Shown here: in pieces, positions 8,347 to 18,688 of the stretch
How positions within the stretch are numbered: the stretch's first letter is position 1
How the letters are laid out: each line of letters begins with the position of its first letter
NCBI RefSeq assembly: GCF_003048535.1
Contig: NZ_PIRQ01000003.1
Span: forward strand, 124,001-188,000
Source of the DNA: Campylobacter concisus
Lineage (GTDB): Bacteria > Campylobacterota > Campylobacteria > Campylobacterales > Campylobacteraceae
Reading direction: 5' to 3'
DNA: 64,000 nt
Translations under genes and position numbers: made by a program
Notes under the pieces: generated by a model
Databases searched by the model: none
Told to the model about the DNA's origin: nothing
Seen by the model: only the letters and a program-made list of their open reading frames with translations

Positions 8347-8913
8347 TTATTTATTTGCACGCTCGATATACTCGCCGCGAACGGTATCAACACGGATAAC
8401 TTCGCCCTCAAGTACGTGAAATGGTATCTGAACTACCGCACCACTCTCAAGAGTAGCTGGCTTTTTACCGCCTTGCGTATCACCCTTGAAATTTGGTGGA
8501 GTCTCAACTATCTTTAGCTCAACTACTTGTGGTACTTCAACGCCGATCGCATTGCCATTGTGAAATAAAATTTCAACCATCATGCCATCGATCATCCATT
8601 TTTTTACATCACCCACATCCTCATCGCTGATAGCAACTTGCTCATAAGTAACTGTATCCATAAACTGACAATACTCACCATCATCATAAAGATACTGCAT
8701 CTCTTTTTCTTCAAGATGTGGTTGCTCGCATTTATCGCCTGCGTGAAAAGTCTTTTCAAGCACTTTTCCGTCGATAAAAGATTTGATTTTCGCACGAACA
8801 AAAGCTGCACCTTTGCCCGGTTTAACATGTTGATATTCTACGATTTTATAAGGAACGCCATCGATCTCGATCTTTAGCCCTTTTTTTAGATCACCCATTG
8901 AATATGAAGCCAT
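8347..8913 (-). CDS. efp: Translation elongation factor P
   Basis: A 188-residue protein of the three-domain EF-P family, which relieves ribosome stalling at polyproline stretches. The loop near residue 34 ([11 protein letters not shown]) carries the conserved Lys that is modified in many bacteria. The C-terminal signature region ([17 protein letters not shown]) and the ending [10 protein letters not shown] are typical. It lies 19 bases downstream of serA, so it may share its transcript. Confidence 0.97.
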   Translation of the reverse strand: MASYSMGDLKKGLKIEIDGVPYKIVEYQHVKPGKGAAFVRAKIKSFIDGKVLEKTFHAGDKCEQPHLEEKEMQYLYDDGEYCQFMDTVTYEQVAISDEDVGDVKKWMIDGMMVEILFHNGNAIGVEVPQVVELKIVETPPNFKGDTQGGKKPATLESGAVVQIPFHVLEGEVIRVDTVRGEYIERANK

Positions 8914-8932
8914 TTTTTATCCTTTCAAAATT

Positions 8933-10510
8933 TTATATAACTGCGTATTGAGCCCAAACGCAAGCTTCAAGTGCGTTTAGTCTCTCTAACGTTTCTGCTT
9001 TTATATGTTCATCAACCAAGATGACAGCAAGTGCCATATTGTGATCATCTCTACCAAGGCGGAAGTCTGCGATATTAATTTTTTCATCAGCCAAAATTTT
9101 ACTAATCTGAGCGATAACGCCTGGCACGTCGTGGTTTTTAAAGATGATCATCTTACCTTTTGGCTTAAAGTCGGTCTTAAATCCATTTATCGTTACGATG
9201 CGTTGCTGATTTTCACCAAACACCGTTCCACCTACGGTTACAATGCCATTTTCAGTAGTTAAGCGAACGGTAATTTTATTTTTAAAAATGCTATCTCCAC
9301 CAAGGCTAGTTTCGGTCACTATACCTTTTTCATCGCATAAAAATTTAGCATTTACATAATTTATCGCATCACCAAGACTCTCTTTTAAAGCACCTACGAT
9401 TGCAAAAGTTAGCATTGAATTTGCATATTCGCTGATTTGACCGTGAGTCTCGATACGAATGGCCTTGATAACGCTTTTATTTATCTGTGCAGCAAGAAAT
9501 GCCATCTTGCTTGTAAGATCGATATAAGGCTCAACAAATGGCGGTAGATCTTCTGTTTTTATAGGTAAATTTAATGCATTTGGATAGCTTATACCACGTG
9601 CTGCTAAAATAGCTTGTTCGACTGCCTCAACTGCGATATTTCGCTGTGATTCAAGAGTATTTGCTCCAAGATGTGGGGTGACACTTACATTATTTAGATC
9701 AAGAAGTGGATGATCAGTTGCTGGCTCTCTTGTAAAAACATCAATACCAGCAAATGCTATCTTGCCACTTTTTAGTCCTTCATAAAGTGCTTCTTCGTTA
9801 TAAAGACCGCCTCTAGCGCAGTTTATAAGTCTTACACCATCTTTCATTTTTGCGATCTCTTTGGCGCCGATCATATTTGTTGTCTCTTTAGTCTTTGGCG
9901 TATGTATCGTGATAAAATCACATGCTAAAATATCATCAAAATTTTTAGTATAAGTACCGCCCATGTCGATAACTTTAGATGGGTCAATATATGGATCATA
10001 AGCGATGATCTCCATACCAAAAGCTTTTGCACGAACAGCTACTCTCGAGCCAATATTTCCAAAGCCGATCACGCCAAGCTTTTTCTTAAAAAGCTCAACC
10101 CCATACCACTTCTCGCGTTTCCAAATTCTATCTAGTTTTAGATCGTTGTGAGCGTATTCAAGAGATCTAGCTGAAGCTAGCATATGCGCCATTGTTAGCT
10201 CAACCGCGGCAATAGTGTTTGCAGTTGGAACGTTCATAGCTATTATGCCACGCCTTGAGCATCCTTCTATATCGACATTATCTACACCAACACCAGCTCT
10301 AACGATAGCTTTTAGTTTTTTACCAGCGTTTAAAAAGGCCTCGTTTACTTCAGTTGAGCTTCTTGTTATAGCAACATCAGCCTCGCCTAAAATTTTTAAA
10401 AGTTCATCTTTGGGCGTATTAACTGCGTCTATTACGTTTATATCTTGCTCTTTCTTTAAAAGTTCAAAACCTACTGGATGTATCGCATCGCAAACAATGA
10501 TAGTCTTCAT
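8933..10510 (-). CDS. serA: D-3-phosphoglycerate dehydrogenase
   Basis: A 525-residue long-form PGDH that oxidises 3-phosphoglycerate in the first step of serine synthesis. The order is a substrate domain, a Rossmann fold with GVIGFGNIGSRVA (about 148-160), catalytic Arg in CARGGLYNEEAL and His in VTPHLGANTLESQ, then an intervening (ASB) domain and a C-terminal ACT domain (VPGVIAQISKILADEK) that probably senses serine. It overlaps the next upstream gene by 4 bases (ATGA), so the two are coupled. Confidence 0.96.
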   Translation of the reverse strand: MKTIIVCDAIHPVGFELLKKEQDINVIDAVNTPKDELLKILGEADVAITRSSTEVNEAFLNAGKKLKAIVRAGVGVDNVDIEGCSRRGIIAMNVPTANTIAAVELTMAHMLASARSLEYAHNDLKLDRIWKREKWYGVELFKKKLGVIGFGNIGSRVAVRAKAFGMEIIAYDPYIDPSKVIDMGGTYTKNFDDILACDFITIHTPKTKETTNMIGAKEIAKMKDGVRLINCARGGLYNEEALYEGLKSGKIAFAGIDVFTREPATDHPLLDLNNVSVTPHLGANTLESQRNIAVEAVEQAILAARGISYPNALNLPIKTEDLPPFVEPYIDLTSKMAFLAAQINKSVIKAIRIETHGQISEYANSMLTFAIVGALKESLGDAINYVNAKFLCDEKGIVTETSLGGDSIFKNKITVRLTTENGIVTVGGTVFGENQQRIVTINGFKTDFKPKGKMIIFKNHDVPGVIAQISKILADEKINIADFRLGRDDHNMALAVILVDEHIKAETLERLNALEACVWAQYAVI

Positions 10511-10989
10511 AATTTTACCTCTCTCACACTTGAGTGGATATCATAAACTCTTAGTTCTAAAATGATATTTTGTAGAAGCTTAGAGTCTTGAGTATTTAAA
10601 AATATCTGGCTTTTTGCACCATCTTTTACAACAGTAAAATCAACCTCACTTTTTCTTAAAGTCTGCATCAAACAAAACATTGAATAGATATCATTTTTAT
10701 CTATCAAAAGCTCATATGCAGTAATCTTTGGTTTTTCTATTTTGGGTCGGTTGTATTCTATAAAAATTTCATTTACAGGCAGCACATAATCTCTTTTTCT
10801 AATAGTTGCTAGCTCACTCATCCAGTTAATATTGCTGGTTGTATTTTTGGTTAAATTTTGCTCATTTGTGATATTTTCTTCATGTATCTGGCTGAAATTT
10901 ACACTTGCAAATTTAACAAGAGAAATTCCAACCAAACCCAATATTACAAATAGCAGGACAACTACTAATAAAAGTATGCGTCTGCCCAT
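10507..10989 (-). CDS. Membrane-anchored hypothetical protein
   Basis: I do not recognise a family. The 160-residue product has one strongly hydrophobic N-terminal segment (about residues 5-27) and then a polar domain that would face the periplasm. The C-terminal half has short beta-alpha units. It lies between rpsA (5-base gap) and serA (4-base overlap), a position I recall being occupied by an uncharacterised periplasmic protein in C. jejuni as well, so it is conserved in the genus. No catalytic motif is visible. Confidence 0.8.
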   Translation of the reverse strand: MGRRILLLVVVLLFVILGLVGISLVKFASVNFSQIHEENITNEQNLTKNTTSNINWMSELATIRKRDYVLPVNEIFIEYNRPKIEKPKITAYELLIDKNDIYSMFCLMQTLRKSEVDFTVVKDGAKSQIFLNTQDSKLLQNIILELRVYDIHSSVREVKL

Positions 10990-10994
10990 TTAAA

Positions 10995-12671
10995 CTAAAG
11001 TAATTGTTCTTTTATGATATCGCCAAGTGTTACTTTATCATCGTTATCATTGATCTCATTTAACACTTCACGCTCTTTTTGTTTTGCTAAACGGCGTATG
11101 CTCAGGCGAATTCTATTTTTCTTCTCATCGATAAATGCAATAGCTGCTTCGATCTCATCGCCGATCTTAAGTGTGCCAACATCTACACTGCCTAGATCTT
11201 CTTTGCGGATCAGTGCATCAACGTTATCACCAAGCTCTACAAACACGCCAAAGTCTTTAATATCGCGAATTGTTCCTTTTACGATATCACCTACATTAAA
11301 TTTATCAGCAAATGCTTGAACTGGGCTTTGTTTTAGGTCTTTTAGGCTAAGTGAAACTTTTTGTTCAGCGCTATCGATTTTGATGATTTTTACTTCAAGC
11401 TCATCACCAGCTTTAAACATATCTTTACATTTATCGTTTCTATCCCAAGATGCATCTTCATTATGCAACAAGCCTTCAATACAACCCACTCTAACAAATG
11501 CACCAAAATTTGTGATAGTTGTCACAACGCCTTTTACTACGTCGCCCTCTTTGTGTTTTGCCTTAAACTCATCAAATGGCTTTGGAAGTAAATTTTTAAG
11601 GCTTACTCTTAGGCGGTGTCCTTTAGCATCTATCTCAATAACCTCAACATCAATCTCTTGACCTTCATTGATGTGATCTTTTGGATTTTTGATATTTTTA
11701 TCCCATGAAATTTCAGATATATGCAAAAATCCTTCAATATCATTTCCAAGATCAACAAATGCGCCATAAGGCTCGATATTGCTAACTGTAACTTTGATAG
11801 TGTCACCAACCTCTAGTCCATCATTTATGATCTCTTCCCAAGGATCTGGAGTAGCTGCCTTGATAGATAGAGACAAGTGGCGTTTTTCGTTGTCATAGCT
11901 GATAACTTTAACTAAAACTTTATCACCTTCTTTATATAGTGAGCTAGGGTTTACTGGGCCTTTATAACTTATCTCACTGTAATGCACAAGCCCATCAACT
12001 CCACCAACATCAACAAACATACCATAAGTTGTGATTTTTTTAACTGTACCCTCTATAACGCTATCATTTTCTACTATGCTTGATAGAGCTTCTTTACGCT
12101 TTTTGCGGTCGTCATCTAAAATTTTCTTTCTAGAGACAACTATGCTATTTTCTTCTTTATCAATTTTTATAACTCTTACTTTATATGTTTTACCAATTAC
12201 TCCTTCAGCATTTTTAAAGCCACTGTGAGTTTTTGGTAAGAAAAATTCCACGCCATTTACATCTTGAGTGATAAAGCCACCTTTATTTTTTCCAACTACT
12301 TTTACGTCGATTTCGCCAGAATTTTCAGGATCGTAAGCTTCGATGAAAGCTTTAACTTTCTCTTTTCTAAGTGCTTTTTTGTGCGACACTATAGGTCTTC
12401 CATTTCTTGATCCAGTTATTACAACTTTGATCGTATCGCCAACTTTATGCGTCAGGTTGCCATTTGCATCAGTGATCTCAGAAACATTTAAAATGCCTTC
12501 TGACTTCTTGCCAACGTCAATTAAAACCTCATCGCCATTGATACTGACGATCTTTGCGTCACTATCTTCTTCAGTCTTTTTAAAAGACTCCTCTAACATC
12601 GCAGCAAAATCGATATCTTCGATATCTTCGTCTTTTGCTTTTCCTAATTGAACACTTTTGTTCACAGCCAT
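10995..12671 (-). CDS. rpsA: 30S ribosomal protein S1
   Basis: A 558-residue protein with six S1/OB-fold repeats at about residues 38-105, 120-190, 205-275, 290-360, 375-445 and 460-530. Repeats 3 to 6 share the G-x-V-x-x-I-x-x-(F/Y)-G-x-F-V-x-(V/L)-G pattern. It unwinds and delivers mRNA to the ribosome. The ATG is preceded by AAGGATCAAG, and a -10 box lies 46 bases upstream. The 160-residue gene and serA follow within a few bases. Confidence 0.97.
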   Translation of the reverse strand: MAVNKSVQLGKAKDEDIEDIDFAAMLEESFKKTEEDSDAKIVSINGDEVLIDVGKKSEGILNVSEITDANGNLTHKVGDTIKVVITGSRNGRPIVSHKKALRKEKVKAFIEAYDPENSGEIDVKVVGKNKGGFITQDVNGVEFFLPKTHSGFKNAEGVIGKTYKVRVIKIDKEENSIVVSRKKILDDDRKKRKEALSSIVENDSVIEGTVKKITTYGMFVDVGGVDGLVHYSEISYKGPVNPSSLYKEGDKVLVKVISYDNEKRHLSLSIKAATPDPWEEIINDGLEVGDTIKVTVSNIEPYGAFVDLGNDIEGFLHISEISWDKNIKNPKDHINEGQEIDVEVIEIDAKGHRLRVSLKNLLPKPFDEFKAKHKEGDVVKGVVTTITNFGAFVRVGCIEGLLHNEDASWDRNDKCKDMFKAGDELEVKIIKIDSAEQKVSLSLKDLKQSPVQAFADKFNVGDIVKGTIRDIKDFGVFVELGDNVDALIRKEDLGSVDVGTLKIGDEIEAAIAFIDEKKNRIRLSIRRLAKQKEREVLNEINDNDDKVTLGDIIKEQLL

Positions 12672-12716
12672 CTTGATCCTTTAAATTTTATTATGCCAGT
12701 AGAGGCAAATTAGCTT

Positions 12717-12722
12717 ATTATA
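12717..12722 (-). promoter_or_regulatory. -10 box of rpsA
   Basis: The minus strand shows TATAAT 46 bases upstream of the rpsA ATG, in the gap between ispH and rpsA, so rpsA can be transcribed independently of the ispH-aroA-pheT-pheS block. Confidence 0.6.
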
Positions 12723-12751
12723 GTTAATTGTGGCTTTAGCTAGGATAAATT

Positions 12752-13576
12752 TTATACTTTTTTGATTCTGTCAACGACTTTTTGTATGATCCAGTCAGGC
12801 GTACTTGCACCAGCACTTATGCCACACAAATTTTTGCCATCAAACCATGACTTTTCAAGCTCTTCTTCGCTTTCTATCAAGTAGCTATCTTCGCAGAATT
12901 TTTTAGATATTAGGTAGAGTTGTTTTGTATTTGAGCTATTTTTTCCACCGATTATTATCATCACGTCAGCCCTTTTTGCCAAATTTTTAGCAGCCTCTTG
13001 GTTTTCAAATGTTGCGTTGCAAATCGTGTTAAAAACGCGTACCTCTTTTACGTGAAGCATAAGGTAGTTTGCGATCTGCATAAATTTCTCGACTTTTCTA
13101 GTCGTTTGGCTAACAAGTGCGACCTTTTGCTTAAATTTAATGCCATCTAGCTCGCTCTCTTCAAGCACGACATAGACATTACCCTTGGCATATGACTTCA
13201 CGCCCTTTACTTCAGGGTGATGCATGTCGCCATAAATTACCACATCATAGCCCTCTTCGCTCATTTTTTCACAAATTTGCTGTGGCTTTGTCACAAATGG
13301 ACAAGTTGCGTCGATCACTTTTATGTCGCTCTTTTTTAACTCTGCAAGATCATTTTTAGTGATGCCATGAGTGCGGATGATCGCCTTTTTCTCATCTTTT
13401 AGCTCGTCTATGCCCTCAAGCGTTTTTACATTGTAGTTTTTCTCAAGCCTACTTATCTCTTCGTTATTGTGTATGAGCGGACCGATGGTCGCAGCATCTC
13501 CTGCATTTTCAGCAATCTTTATCGCCCTTTTTACACCAAAGCAAAATCCATAACTACTAGCAAGCTCAATCTTCAA
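12752..13576 (-). CDS. ispH: 4-hydroxy-3-methylbut-2-enyl diphosphate reductase
   Basis: A 274-residue [4Fe-4S] enzyme, the last step of the MEP isoprenoid pathway (HMBPP to IPP and DMAPP). The three cluster cysteines are visible in YGFCFGVKRAI (Cys12), DATCPFV and NTICNATFENQ, with the catalytic TH in RTHGITKND. The length is the non-fused family size. It overlaps the 3' end of aroA by 11 bases, as I recall for C. jejuni, and is the last gene of the block. Confidence 0.96.
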   Translation of the reverse strand: MKIELASSYGFCFGVKRAIKIAENAGDAATIGPLIHNNEEISRLEKNYNVKTLEGIDELKDEKKAIIRTHGITKNDLAELKKSDIKVIDATCPFVTKPQQICEKMSEEGYDVVIYGDMHHPEVKGVKSYAKGNVYVVLEESELDGIKFKQKVALVSQTTRKVEKFMQIANYLMLHVKEVRVFNTICNATFENQEAAKNLAKRADVMIIIGGKNSSNTKQLYLISKKFCEDSYLIESEEELEKSWFDGKNLCGISAGASTPDWIIQKVVDRIKKV

Positions 13577-14843
13577 CTCTAGCTCCCATTTTCTTTAAAA
13601 TTTCAGCAAAATTTGGAAATGAAGTGGCGATAAATTCACTCTTTTCTATCTGCATGCCGCACTTTAGTCCAAGCACAGCAAAACTCATTGCGATCCTGTG
13701 ATCCCCGTGACTATCGATCGTGGCAAATTTAGCCTCTGAACCATTTATGATAAAGCCATCTTCAAGCTCGCTAGCATCAACGCCACACTGCTTTAACGCA
13801 TTTATCGTGACAGCTATCCTATCGCTCTCTTTTACACGAAGCTCTTTAGCATTTGTCAGCTTGCTTTGGCCTTTGGCGCAGGCAAATGTGATGGCTAAAG
13901 CTGGGGCTTCATCAATGAGCCACGAGATATTTTCACTCACTTCTACACCTTTTAAATTTGGCGAGTACTTGACCTCGATATCGCCAATATCTTCATATTT
14001 GCTTGAAATTTTGTGAAATTTTATCTCAGCTCCCATTTTTTCTAGAATTTTATAAGCTTCGATGCGAGTTTTATTTAGCAAGACATTTTTTAAAATAATA
14101 TGTGAGCCCGGAATGATAAGTGCTGCGACCGCAAAGAAAAATGCAGAACTTGGATCATTTGGCACGTCTATATCAAGCGGCGCGAGTGGGGCTTTCATCG
14201 GCTCTAGTGTGATCTCTAAGTTGTCACGCTTTATATCAGCTCCCATGCCAGCAAGCATGCGCTCGGTGTGATCCCTGCTTAGCTCTGGCTCACTAAATTT
14301 GCAACCATTTGAGTAAAGAGCCGCTAGTAAAAGCGCACTTTTTACCTGGGCTGAGGCGATCTTGCTATCAAAACTAAATCTTTCAAATTTCGTCCCTCTT
14401 ATGCAAAGTGGAGCATTGTTTGCGTTGTTTGCACCATCTATCTTTGCGCCCATATCATTTAGAGGTTTTGCTATTCTAGCCATTGGACGTGAGTTTAAAT
14501 ATCTATCACCACTTAGCACAAAAAAGCCATCCTGTACGGCTAGTAATCCCATAAAAAGCCTCATCGCCGTACCAGAGTTACCACACTCTAAAATTTCATT
14601 TGGCTCTTTTATCTTTTGTGGCGGTGTGATGGTTATTTCAGAGCTACTATCTTCAACCTTCGCTCCCAAAAGCTGGACTATCTTTAAAGTATTTAGCGTA
14701 TCGCCAGCCCTTAGATAGTTTCTAACGCGAGATGGTTTATCGCTTAAAAGCGAAAAGATCGCGCATCTATGCGATATTGATTTATCCGCTGCGATGTCGT
14801 CAATAGTTAAATTTAGACTTTTTTCTAATGGATAAATTCTCAT
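13566..14843 (-). CDS. aroA: 3-phosphoshikimate 1-carboxyvinyltransferase (EPSP synthase)
   Basis: A 425-residue two-domain enzyme that joins PEP to shikimate-3-phosphate. Signatures: DKSISHR near the N-terminus, GNSGTAMRL (PEP-binding), SRPMA, RDHTERML and KESDR with the catalytic Asp region. It overlaps pheT by 4 bases (ATGA) and ispH by 11. Together with aroQ and tyrA in this window it covers part of aromatic amino acid synthesis. Confidence 0.97.
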   Translation of the reverse strand: MRIYPLEKSLNLTIDDIAADKSISHRCAIFSLLSDKPSRVRNYLRAGDTLNTLKIVQLLGAKVEDSSSEITITPPQKIKEPNEILECGNSGTAMRLFMGLLAVQDGFFVLSGDRYLNSRPMARIAKPLNDMGAKIDGANNANNAPLCIRGTKFERFSFDSKIASAQVKSALLLAALYSNGCKFSEPELSRDHTERMLAGMGADIKRDNLEITLEPMKAPLAPLDIDVPNDPSSAFFFAVAALIIPGSHIILKNVLLNKTRIEAYKILEKMGAEIKFHKISSKYEDIGDIEVKYSPNLKGVEVSENISWLIDEAPALAITFACAKGQSKLTNAKELRVKESDRIAVTINALKQCGVDASELEDGFIINGSEAKFATIDSHGDHRIAMSFAVLGLKCGMQIEKSEFIATSFPNFAEILKKMGARVED

Positions 14844-17176
14844 CTTATTCCGATATTTAGTTTCTCTTTTAGCTCGCTTAAAATTTTATCCATAAGTGCG
14901 TTTATATCGTCATCTTCAAGCGTTTTTTCCATATCCTGGAATGTAAATTTAAGGCTAAGGCTGATCGAGCCATTTAGCTTCGCATCTTTATAAATATCAA
15001 CTGGTAAAAATTCTTTTAGCTCTTTTAGATTTAGCCCTCTTATGCACTCATAAATTCGTCCAGCCTCGAAATTTTCAGGCACGATGAGACTAAGATCCCT
15101 TGTTGTGCTTTGAAATTTAGAGTAAGGCACTGCCAAGATCGGTTCAAATTTAAGCTTCGCAAAATCTATCTCGCAGACGTAAGTTCTTGGCAGATCTCTT
15201 TTTGCCTCTACTCTTGCATCAACTCTGCCGATATAACCAATATTTTCGCCATTTTGATAGATGTATGCTTGCTCGTATGGGCTAAGATATGAGATACACT
15301 GGCAAGGTTTTAGTTCAAATTTGCCTATGACATTTTGCACCATCGCCGCAAATGCGTAGAAATTTGCCTCTTCGCCCTTTGCGCCATTTATCAGCGTAGG
15401 CTCTTTTAAAAGTCCAGACACAACAAAGCCTAAATTTAAGCCCTGATTTACATTTTCATCAAAAATTTCTCCAAGCTCAAATAGTCTAACTGAGCGTTTC
15501 GAGTTTTTGATATTTTTCTCGCTTGAGCTTAGAAGGTGATTAACAAGTGTCGGTCTAAGCGTGTTTAACTCGTTATTTATAGGATTTAGTATCTTGACTT
15601 TGCATGGCTTAAAATTTAGCTCACTAAGCTCGTCCTCACTATCAAAGACATAGTGCACGCTTTCAAAAAAGCCATTATCAGCCGCTCTACACCTTAGATT
15701 TAGGGCGTTTTTATAGTCAAAATATGTCTTATTTAGCCTATTTTTCTCAGAGAAATTTAGTGGCTTTGAGGCGATATTGTCTATGCCTATTATTCTTACG
15801 ATCTCCTCGCAAACATCGTGAGAATTTACTATATCATGGCGAAATAACGGTACTTTTACATTAAAACTTTCTTGCTCAACATTTACTGCGATCTCAAAGC
15901 CAAGTTTCTTTAAAATTTTAACGACATCATTTCTAGCAATATCTTGACCGATCATATTTTTAATCTCAAAAAGAGAGATGCTAAGCGTGATAGGCTCGGT
16001 GTTTAAAAGCGACTGCTGTGAGCCAGCAAAGAGATTTAGCGCATCTTTAAAATTGGCAAGTCTTTTAAATAAATAATCCGCACCATAAGCTAAATTTGGC
16101 TCGCTACCACGACTTGAGCGATAAATTTGATCACCCTTTGGTAAATTTTTATTTTCAAAAATAGCTTTTGAAACAATATCTGGCTTTACGTAGCTAGCTT
16201 CTACTAGGATCACTTTTGACTTCTCATCTACCCTTGCTACGTCACTTTGGTAAATTCCAGCAATGCCTAAATTTTTATCCCCGCAATAAACGATGCATTC
16301 GCCATTTTCGCCATTTTTTATATCAAAAACAGCCTTTTCGCCTTCACTTACTAGTTTAGCCTGATCATAAGCCCTAAATAAAACACCAGTGCAAAATGTC
16401 GCGTATTCAAGCAGTCTCTCAACTAAATTTGTCTTTTGACACTCTATTAATGCTAGACGCATGCGAGTTATTAGATTTTCATATAGTCCTTCTTTTAGCT
16501 CAAAAGCCTTATACAAAAATGACCCATTTACTTTATCCTCTACTCGCACAGAAGCTATTCTGCCAATACCTAGTAAATTTTCGCTCTCATCGTCTTCGTG
16601 ACTATCTTTCATATTTAGATCAAGCGCTGCACAAATTTCTCTTGCGATGCCATGTAAATTTTGGCAATCGCCTCTGTTTGCTGTGACATCAACTTCGATT
16701 ATCGTATCTTTAAATATCTCAAATTCGCTAAGACTTGTACCAAGTTTTAGCTTGCCAATACTCTCATCAAGCGGTAAAATTCCATCGTTTACCTTTGGAA
16801 GTCCCAGCTCACTTGAAGAGCAGATCATACCACTTGACTCGATACCTCTTAGCTTTGCTTTTTTTATCTCAAGACCATTTGGCATAGTCGTGCCAATAAG
16901 TGCAACTGGCACAAATTGACCAGCTTCAACATTTTTAGCCCCACACACGATCTGAAGCGTCTCTCCACCAACATCTACTTGACAAACGCTTAGTTTATCG
17001 GCATCTGGATGTTTTTCTCTGCTTTTTATGTAGCCAACCACGATACTCTTTGGTAAATTTATCTCTTTATAACTATCAACCTCTAGCCCAATAGAATTTA
17101 ATGTCTTTGAAAGTGTCTCGCCGCTAACGTCGCTAAGGTCGATCCACTCGTTTAACCAATGCTTTGAAATTATCAT
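14840..17176 (-). CDS. pheT: Phenylalanyl-tRNA synthetase beta subunit
   Basis: A 778-residue beta chain of the (alpha-beta)2 enzyme. It has an N-terminal tRNA-binding (EMAP-like) domain with [15 protein letters not shown] near residue 57, the B3/B4 editing region in the middle, a B5 domain about 400-470, a class II core-like domain and a C-terminal anticodon-binding (FDX-ACB) domain that begins near [15 protein letters not shown]. It overlaps pheS by 4 bases and aroA by 4 bases, so subunit synthesis is coupled. Confidence 0.97.
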   Translation of the reverse strand: MIISKHWLNEWIDLSDVSGETLSKTLNSIGLEVDSYKEINLPKSIVVGYIKSREKHPDADKLSVCQVDVGGETLQIVCGAKNVEAGQFVPVALIGTTMPNGLEIKKAKLRGIESSGMICSSSELGLPKVNDGILPLDESIGKLKLGTSLSEFEIFKDTIIEVDVTANRGDCQNLHGIAREICAALDLNMKDSHEDDESENLLGIGRIASVRVEDKVNGSFLYKAFELKEGLYENLITRMRLALIECQKTNLVERLLEYATFCTGVLFRAYDQAKLVSEGEKAVFDIKNGENGECIVYCGDKNLGIAGIYQSDVARVDEKSKVILVEASYVKPDIVSKAIFENKNLPKGDQIYRSSRGSEPNLAYGADYLFKRLANFKDALNLFAGSQQSLLNTEPITLSISLFEIKNMIGQDIARNDVVKILKKLGFEIAVNVEQESFNVKVPLFRHDIVNSHDVCEEIVRIIGIDNIASKPLNFSEKNRLNKTYFDYKNALNLRCRAADNGFFESVHYVFDSEDELSELNFKPCKVKILNPINNELNTLRPTLVNHLLSSSEKNIKNSKRSVRLFELGEIFDENVNQGLNLGFVVSGLLKEPTLINGAKGEEANFYAFAAMVQNVIGKFELKPCQCISYLSPYEQAYIYQNGENIGYIGRVDARVEAKRDLPRTYVCEIDFAKLKFEPILAVPYSKFQSTTRDLSLIVPENFEAGRIYECIRGLNLKELKEFLPVDIYKDAKLNGSISLSLKFTFQDMEKTLEDDDINALMDKILSELKEKLNIGIR

Positions 17177-18168
17177 TTAAACTGCTCCAACAATCTTAAA
17201 TCTCCCTCAAAAAGCGACCTTAGATCAGGCACTCTATGAAGCAACATTGCAAATCTCTCAACGCCAAGGCCAAAGGCGTATCCGCTTACATTTTTATAGC
17301 CAACCGCCTTAAATACATTTGGATCAACGACGCCGCATCCAAGTACCTCAAGCCAAGTAGTCTGCTTGCATACTCTGCAGCCCTTGCCGTGGCAGAATAT
17401 ACAACTGATATCAACCTCTGCGCTAGGCTCCGTAAATGGGAAGAAGCTAGGGCGAAAACGTACTTCAACATCGCCAAACATGTGCTTTAAAAAGCCCTCA
17501 AGCATTGATTTTAAATTTGCAAAGCTAACTTTCTCAGCATCTTCCACAACAAGGCCCTCGACTTGGTGAAACATCGGTGTATGCGTTAAATCCATATCAC
17601 GTCTAAAAACAGTACCTGGCGCTATCATGCGAATAGGCGGCTTTTGATTTAGCATAGTTCGCACCTGAACTGGGCTCGTATGCGTCCTTAAAAGTCTAAA
17701 ATCATCTAGATAAAATGTATCTTGCATATCCCTTGCTGGGTGGTATTTTGGTAAATTTAGCGCCTCAAAGTTGTGAAAATCATCTTCTATAAGCGGTCCA
17801 GTCTCGAGCGAGAAATTTAGAGCTAAAAAATACTCAATTATCTTATCCATCGTAGCCATCACAGGATGAAGTGCCCCGCTAGCCACTGGCTCATTAAATA
17901 GCGTGATATCAGCGGCTTCTTTTTTCATCTTATTATCTATCTCTTGCTCGCTAAGCTCAGCTTTTTTAGCTTCTATTAGCGCGCCAAGTTCATCTCTTTG
18001 CTTATTTAAATTTGCTGCAAATTCCTTTTTCTCGTCCTCGCCAAGCTCTTTTAGCTTTGCAAAGCCTTGCGCCAAGATGCCCTTTTTGCCAAAAATTTCT
18101 ACCCTGACTTTTTCCAAATCATCAAGCGTTGAAATTTCATTTTTGATTTTATTAACGAAATCTTGCAA
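17173..18168 (-). CDS. pheS: Phenylalanyl-tRNA synthetase alpha subunit
   Basis: A 331-residue class II catalytic chain. It has an N-terminal coiled coil (about 1-85), motif 2 around [20 protein letters not shown] (including the Phe-binding His) and motif 3 [10 protein letters not shown] near the C-terminus. Between them is a Cys-rich insert, [13 protein letters not shown] (about residues 255-267), which could bind metal and is found in some bacterial PheS proteins. The start is TTG at 18168 with AAAGG upstream, because no ATG gives the complete coiled coil. Confidence 0.96.
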   Translation of the reverse strand: MQDFVNKIKNEISTLDDLEKVRVEIFGKKGILAQGFAKLKELGEDEKKEFAANLNKQRDELGALIEAKKAELSEQEIDNKMKKEAADITLFNEPVASGALHPVMATMDKIIEYFLALNFSLETGPLIEDDFHNFEALNLPKYHPARDMQDTFYLDDFRLLRTHTSPVQVRTMLNQKPPIRMIAPGTVFRRDMDLTHTPMFHQVEGLVVEDAEKVSFANLKSMLEGFLKHMFGDVEVRFRPSFFPFTEPSAEVDISCIFCHGKGCRVCKQTTWLEVLGCGVVDPNVFKAVGYKNVSGYAFGLGVERFAMLLHRVPDLRSLFEGDLRLLEQFK

Positions 18169-18198
18169 TTTTTTACCTTTATAAATTTTTGAGTCGAT

Positions 18199-18204
18199 TT
18201 TATA
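18199..18204 (-). promoter_or_regulatory. Candidate -10 box of pheS-pheT-aroA-ispH
   Basis: TATAAA in the context TTTTCTATAAAATCGA on the minus strand lies 31 bases upstream of the pheS TTG. It is a near-consensus box and is divergent from the HIT gene promoter. Confidence 0.4.
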
Positions 18205-18255
18205 GAAAAAGAGTTAAAATCAAGATAAAGAGCACGAAATTTAAGCACACTTTGA

Positions 18256-18261
18256 TATAAT
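18256..18261 (+). promoter_or_regulatory. -10 box of the HIT gene
   Basis: TATAAT in the context TTTGATATAATTTTGC. Transcription should begin near 18268, which is downstream of the in-frame TTG at 18263 and upstream of the AAAGGAG ribosome site. This decides the start of the gene in favour of the ATG at 18287. Confidence 0.65.
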
Positions 18262-18286
18262 TTTGCAAAATTTCAAAGGAGCTAAA

Positions 18287-18640
18287 ATGACCATATTTGA
18301 AAAGATCGTAGCTGGTGAAATCCCTTGCAACAAAGTGCTTGAAAGCGAGAAATTTCTAGCTTTTAACGACATAAACCCAAAAGCACCGATCCACATCCTA
18401 ATCATCCCAAAAAAACACTATAAAAATTTCCAAGAAATGGATCCGGTTTTAATGGGAGAGATGACAAAATTTATCCAAGAAGTGGCGACCTTAATGGGCG
18501 TTGATAAGAGCGGATACCGCCTTATAACAAACTGCGGTGAAAACGGCGGTCAAGAAGTTATGCATCTGCATTTTCACCTGCTTGGCGGAGCTAAGCTTGG
18601 CTGGAGCGAAGGCGTAGCTGATCCACAAAGCACATTTTAA
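18287..18640 (+). CDS. HIT-family nucleotide hydrolase (HINT-like)
   Basis: A 117-residue histidine-triad protein with the active-site motif HLHFHLL near the C-terminus and IFEKIVAGEIP at the N-terminus, as in the HinT/PKCI group that hydrolyses adenosine 5'-phosphoramidates. The ATG at 18287 follows AAAGGAG at the right distance. An in-frame TTG at 18263 would add 8 residues but overlaps the likely promoter, so I rejected it. It is a monocistronic gene closed by a strong terminator. Confidence 0.93.
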   Translation: MTIFEKIVAGEIPCNKVLESEKFLAFNDINPKAPIHILIIPKKHYKNFQEMDPVLMGEMTKFIQEVATLMGVDKSGYRLITNCGENGGQEVMHLHFHLLGGAKLGWSEGVADPQSTF

Positions 18641-18650
18641 TAACTTATAA

Positions 18651-18688
18651 ATCTTAGACTCAAAGCATGAGTCTAAGATTTTATTTTC
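18651..18688 (+). terminator. Bidirectional terminator between the HIT and chemoreceptor genes
   Basis: A perfect 12-bp inverted repeat (18651-18662 and 18668-18679) with a 5-base loop is followed by TTTATTTTC on the plus strand. The convergent chemoreceptor gene ends at 18681, so the stem overlaps the region just after its stop and the same hairpin can also serve the minus strand. Confidence 0.9.

Noticed and set aside
8604-8828. A 74-codon minus-strand frame.
   Set aside because: It is out of frame inside efp, which is a strong gene.
18263-18289. An upstream TTG start for the HIT gene.
   Set aside because: It would sit almost in the promoter and before the likely transcription start; the ATG at 18287 has the AAAGGAG site.
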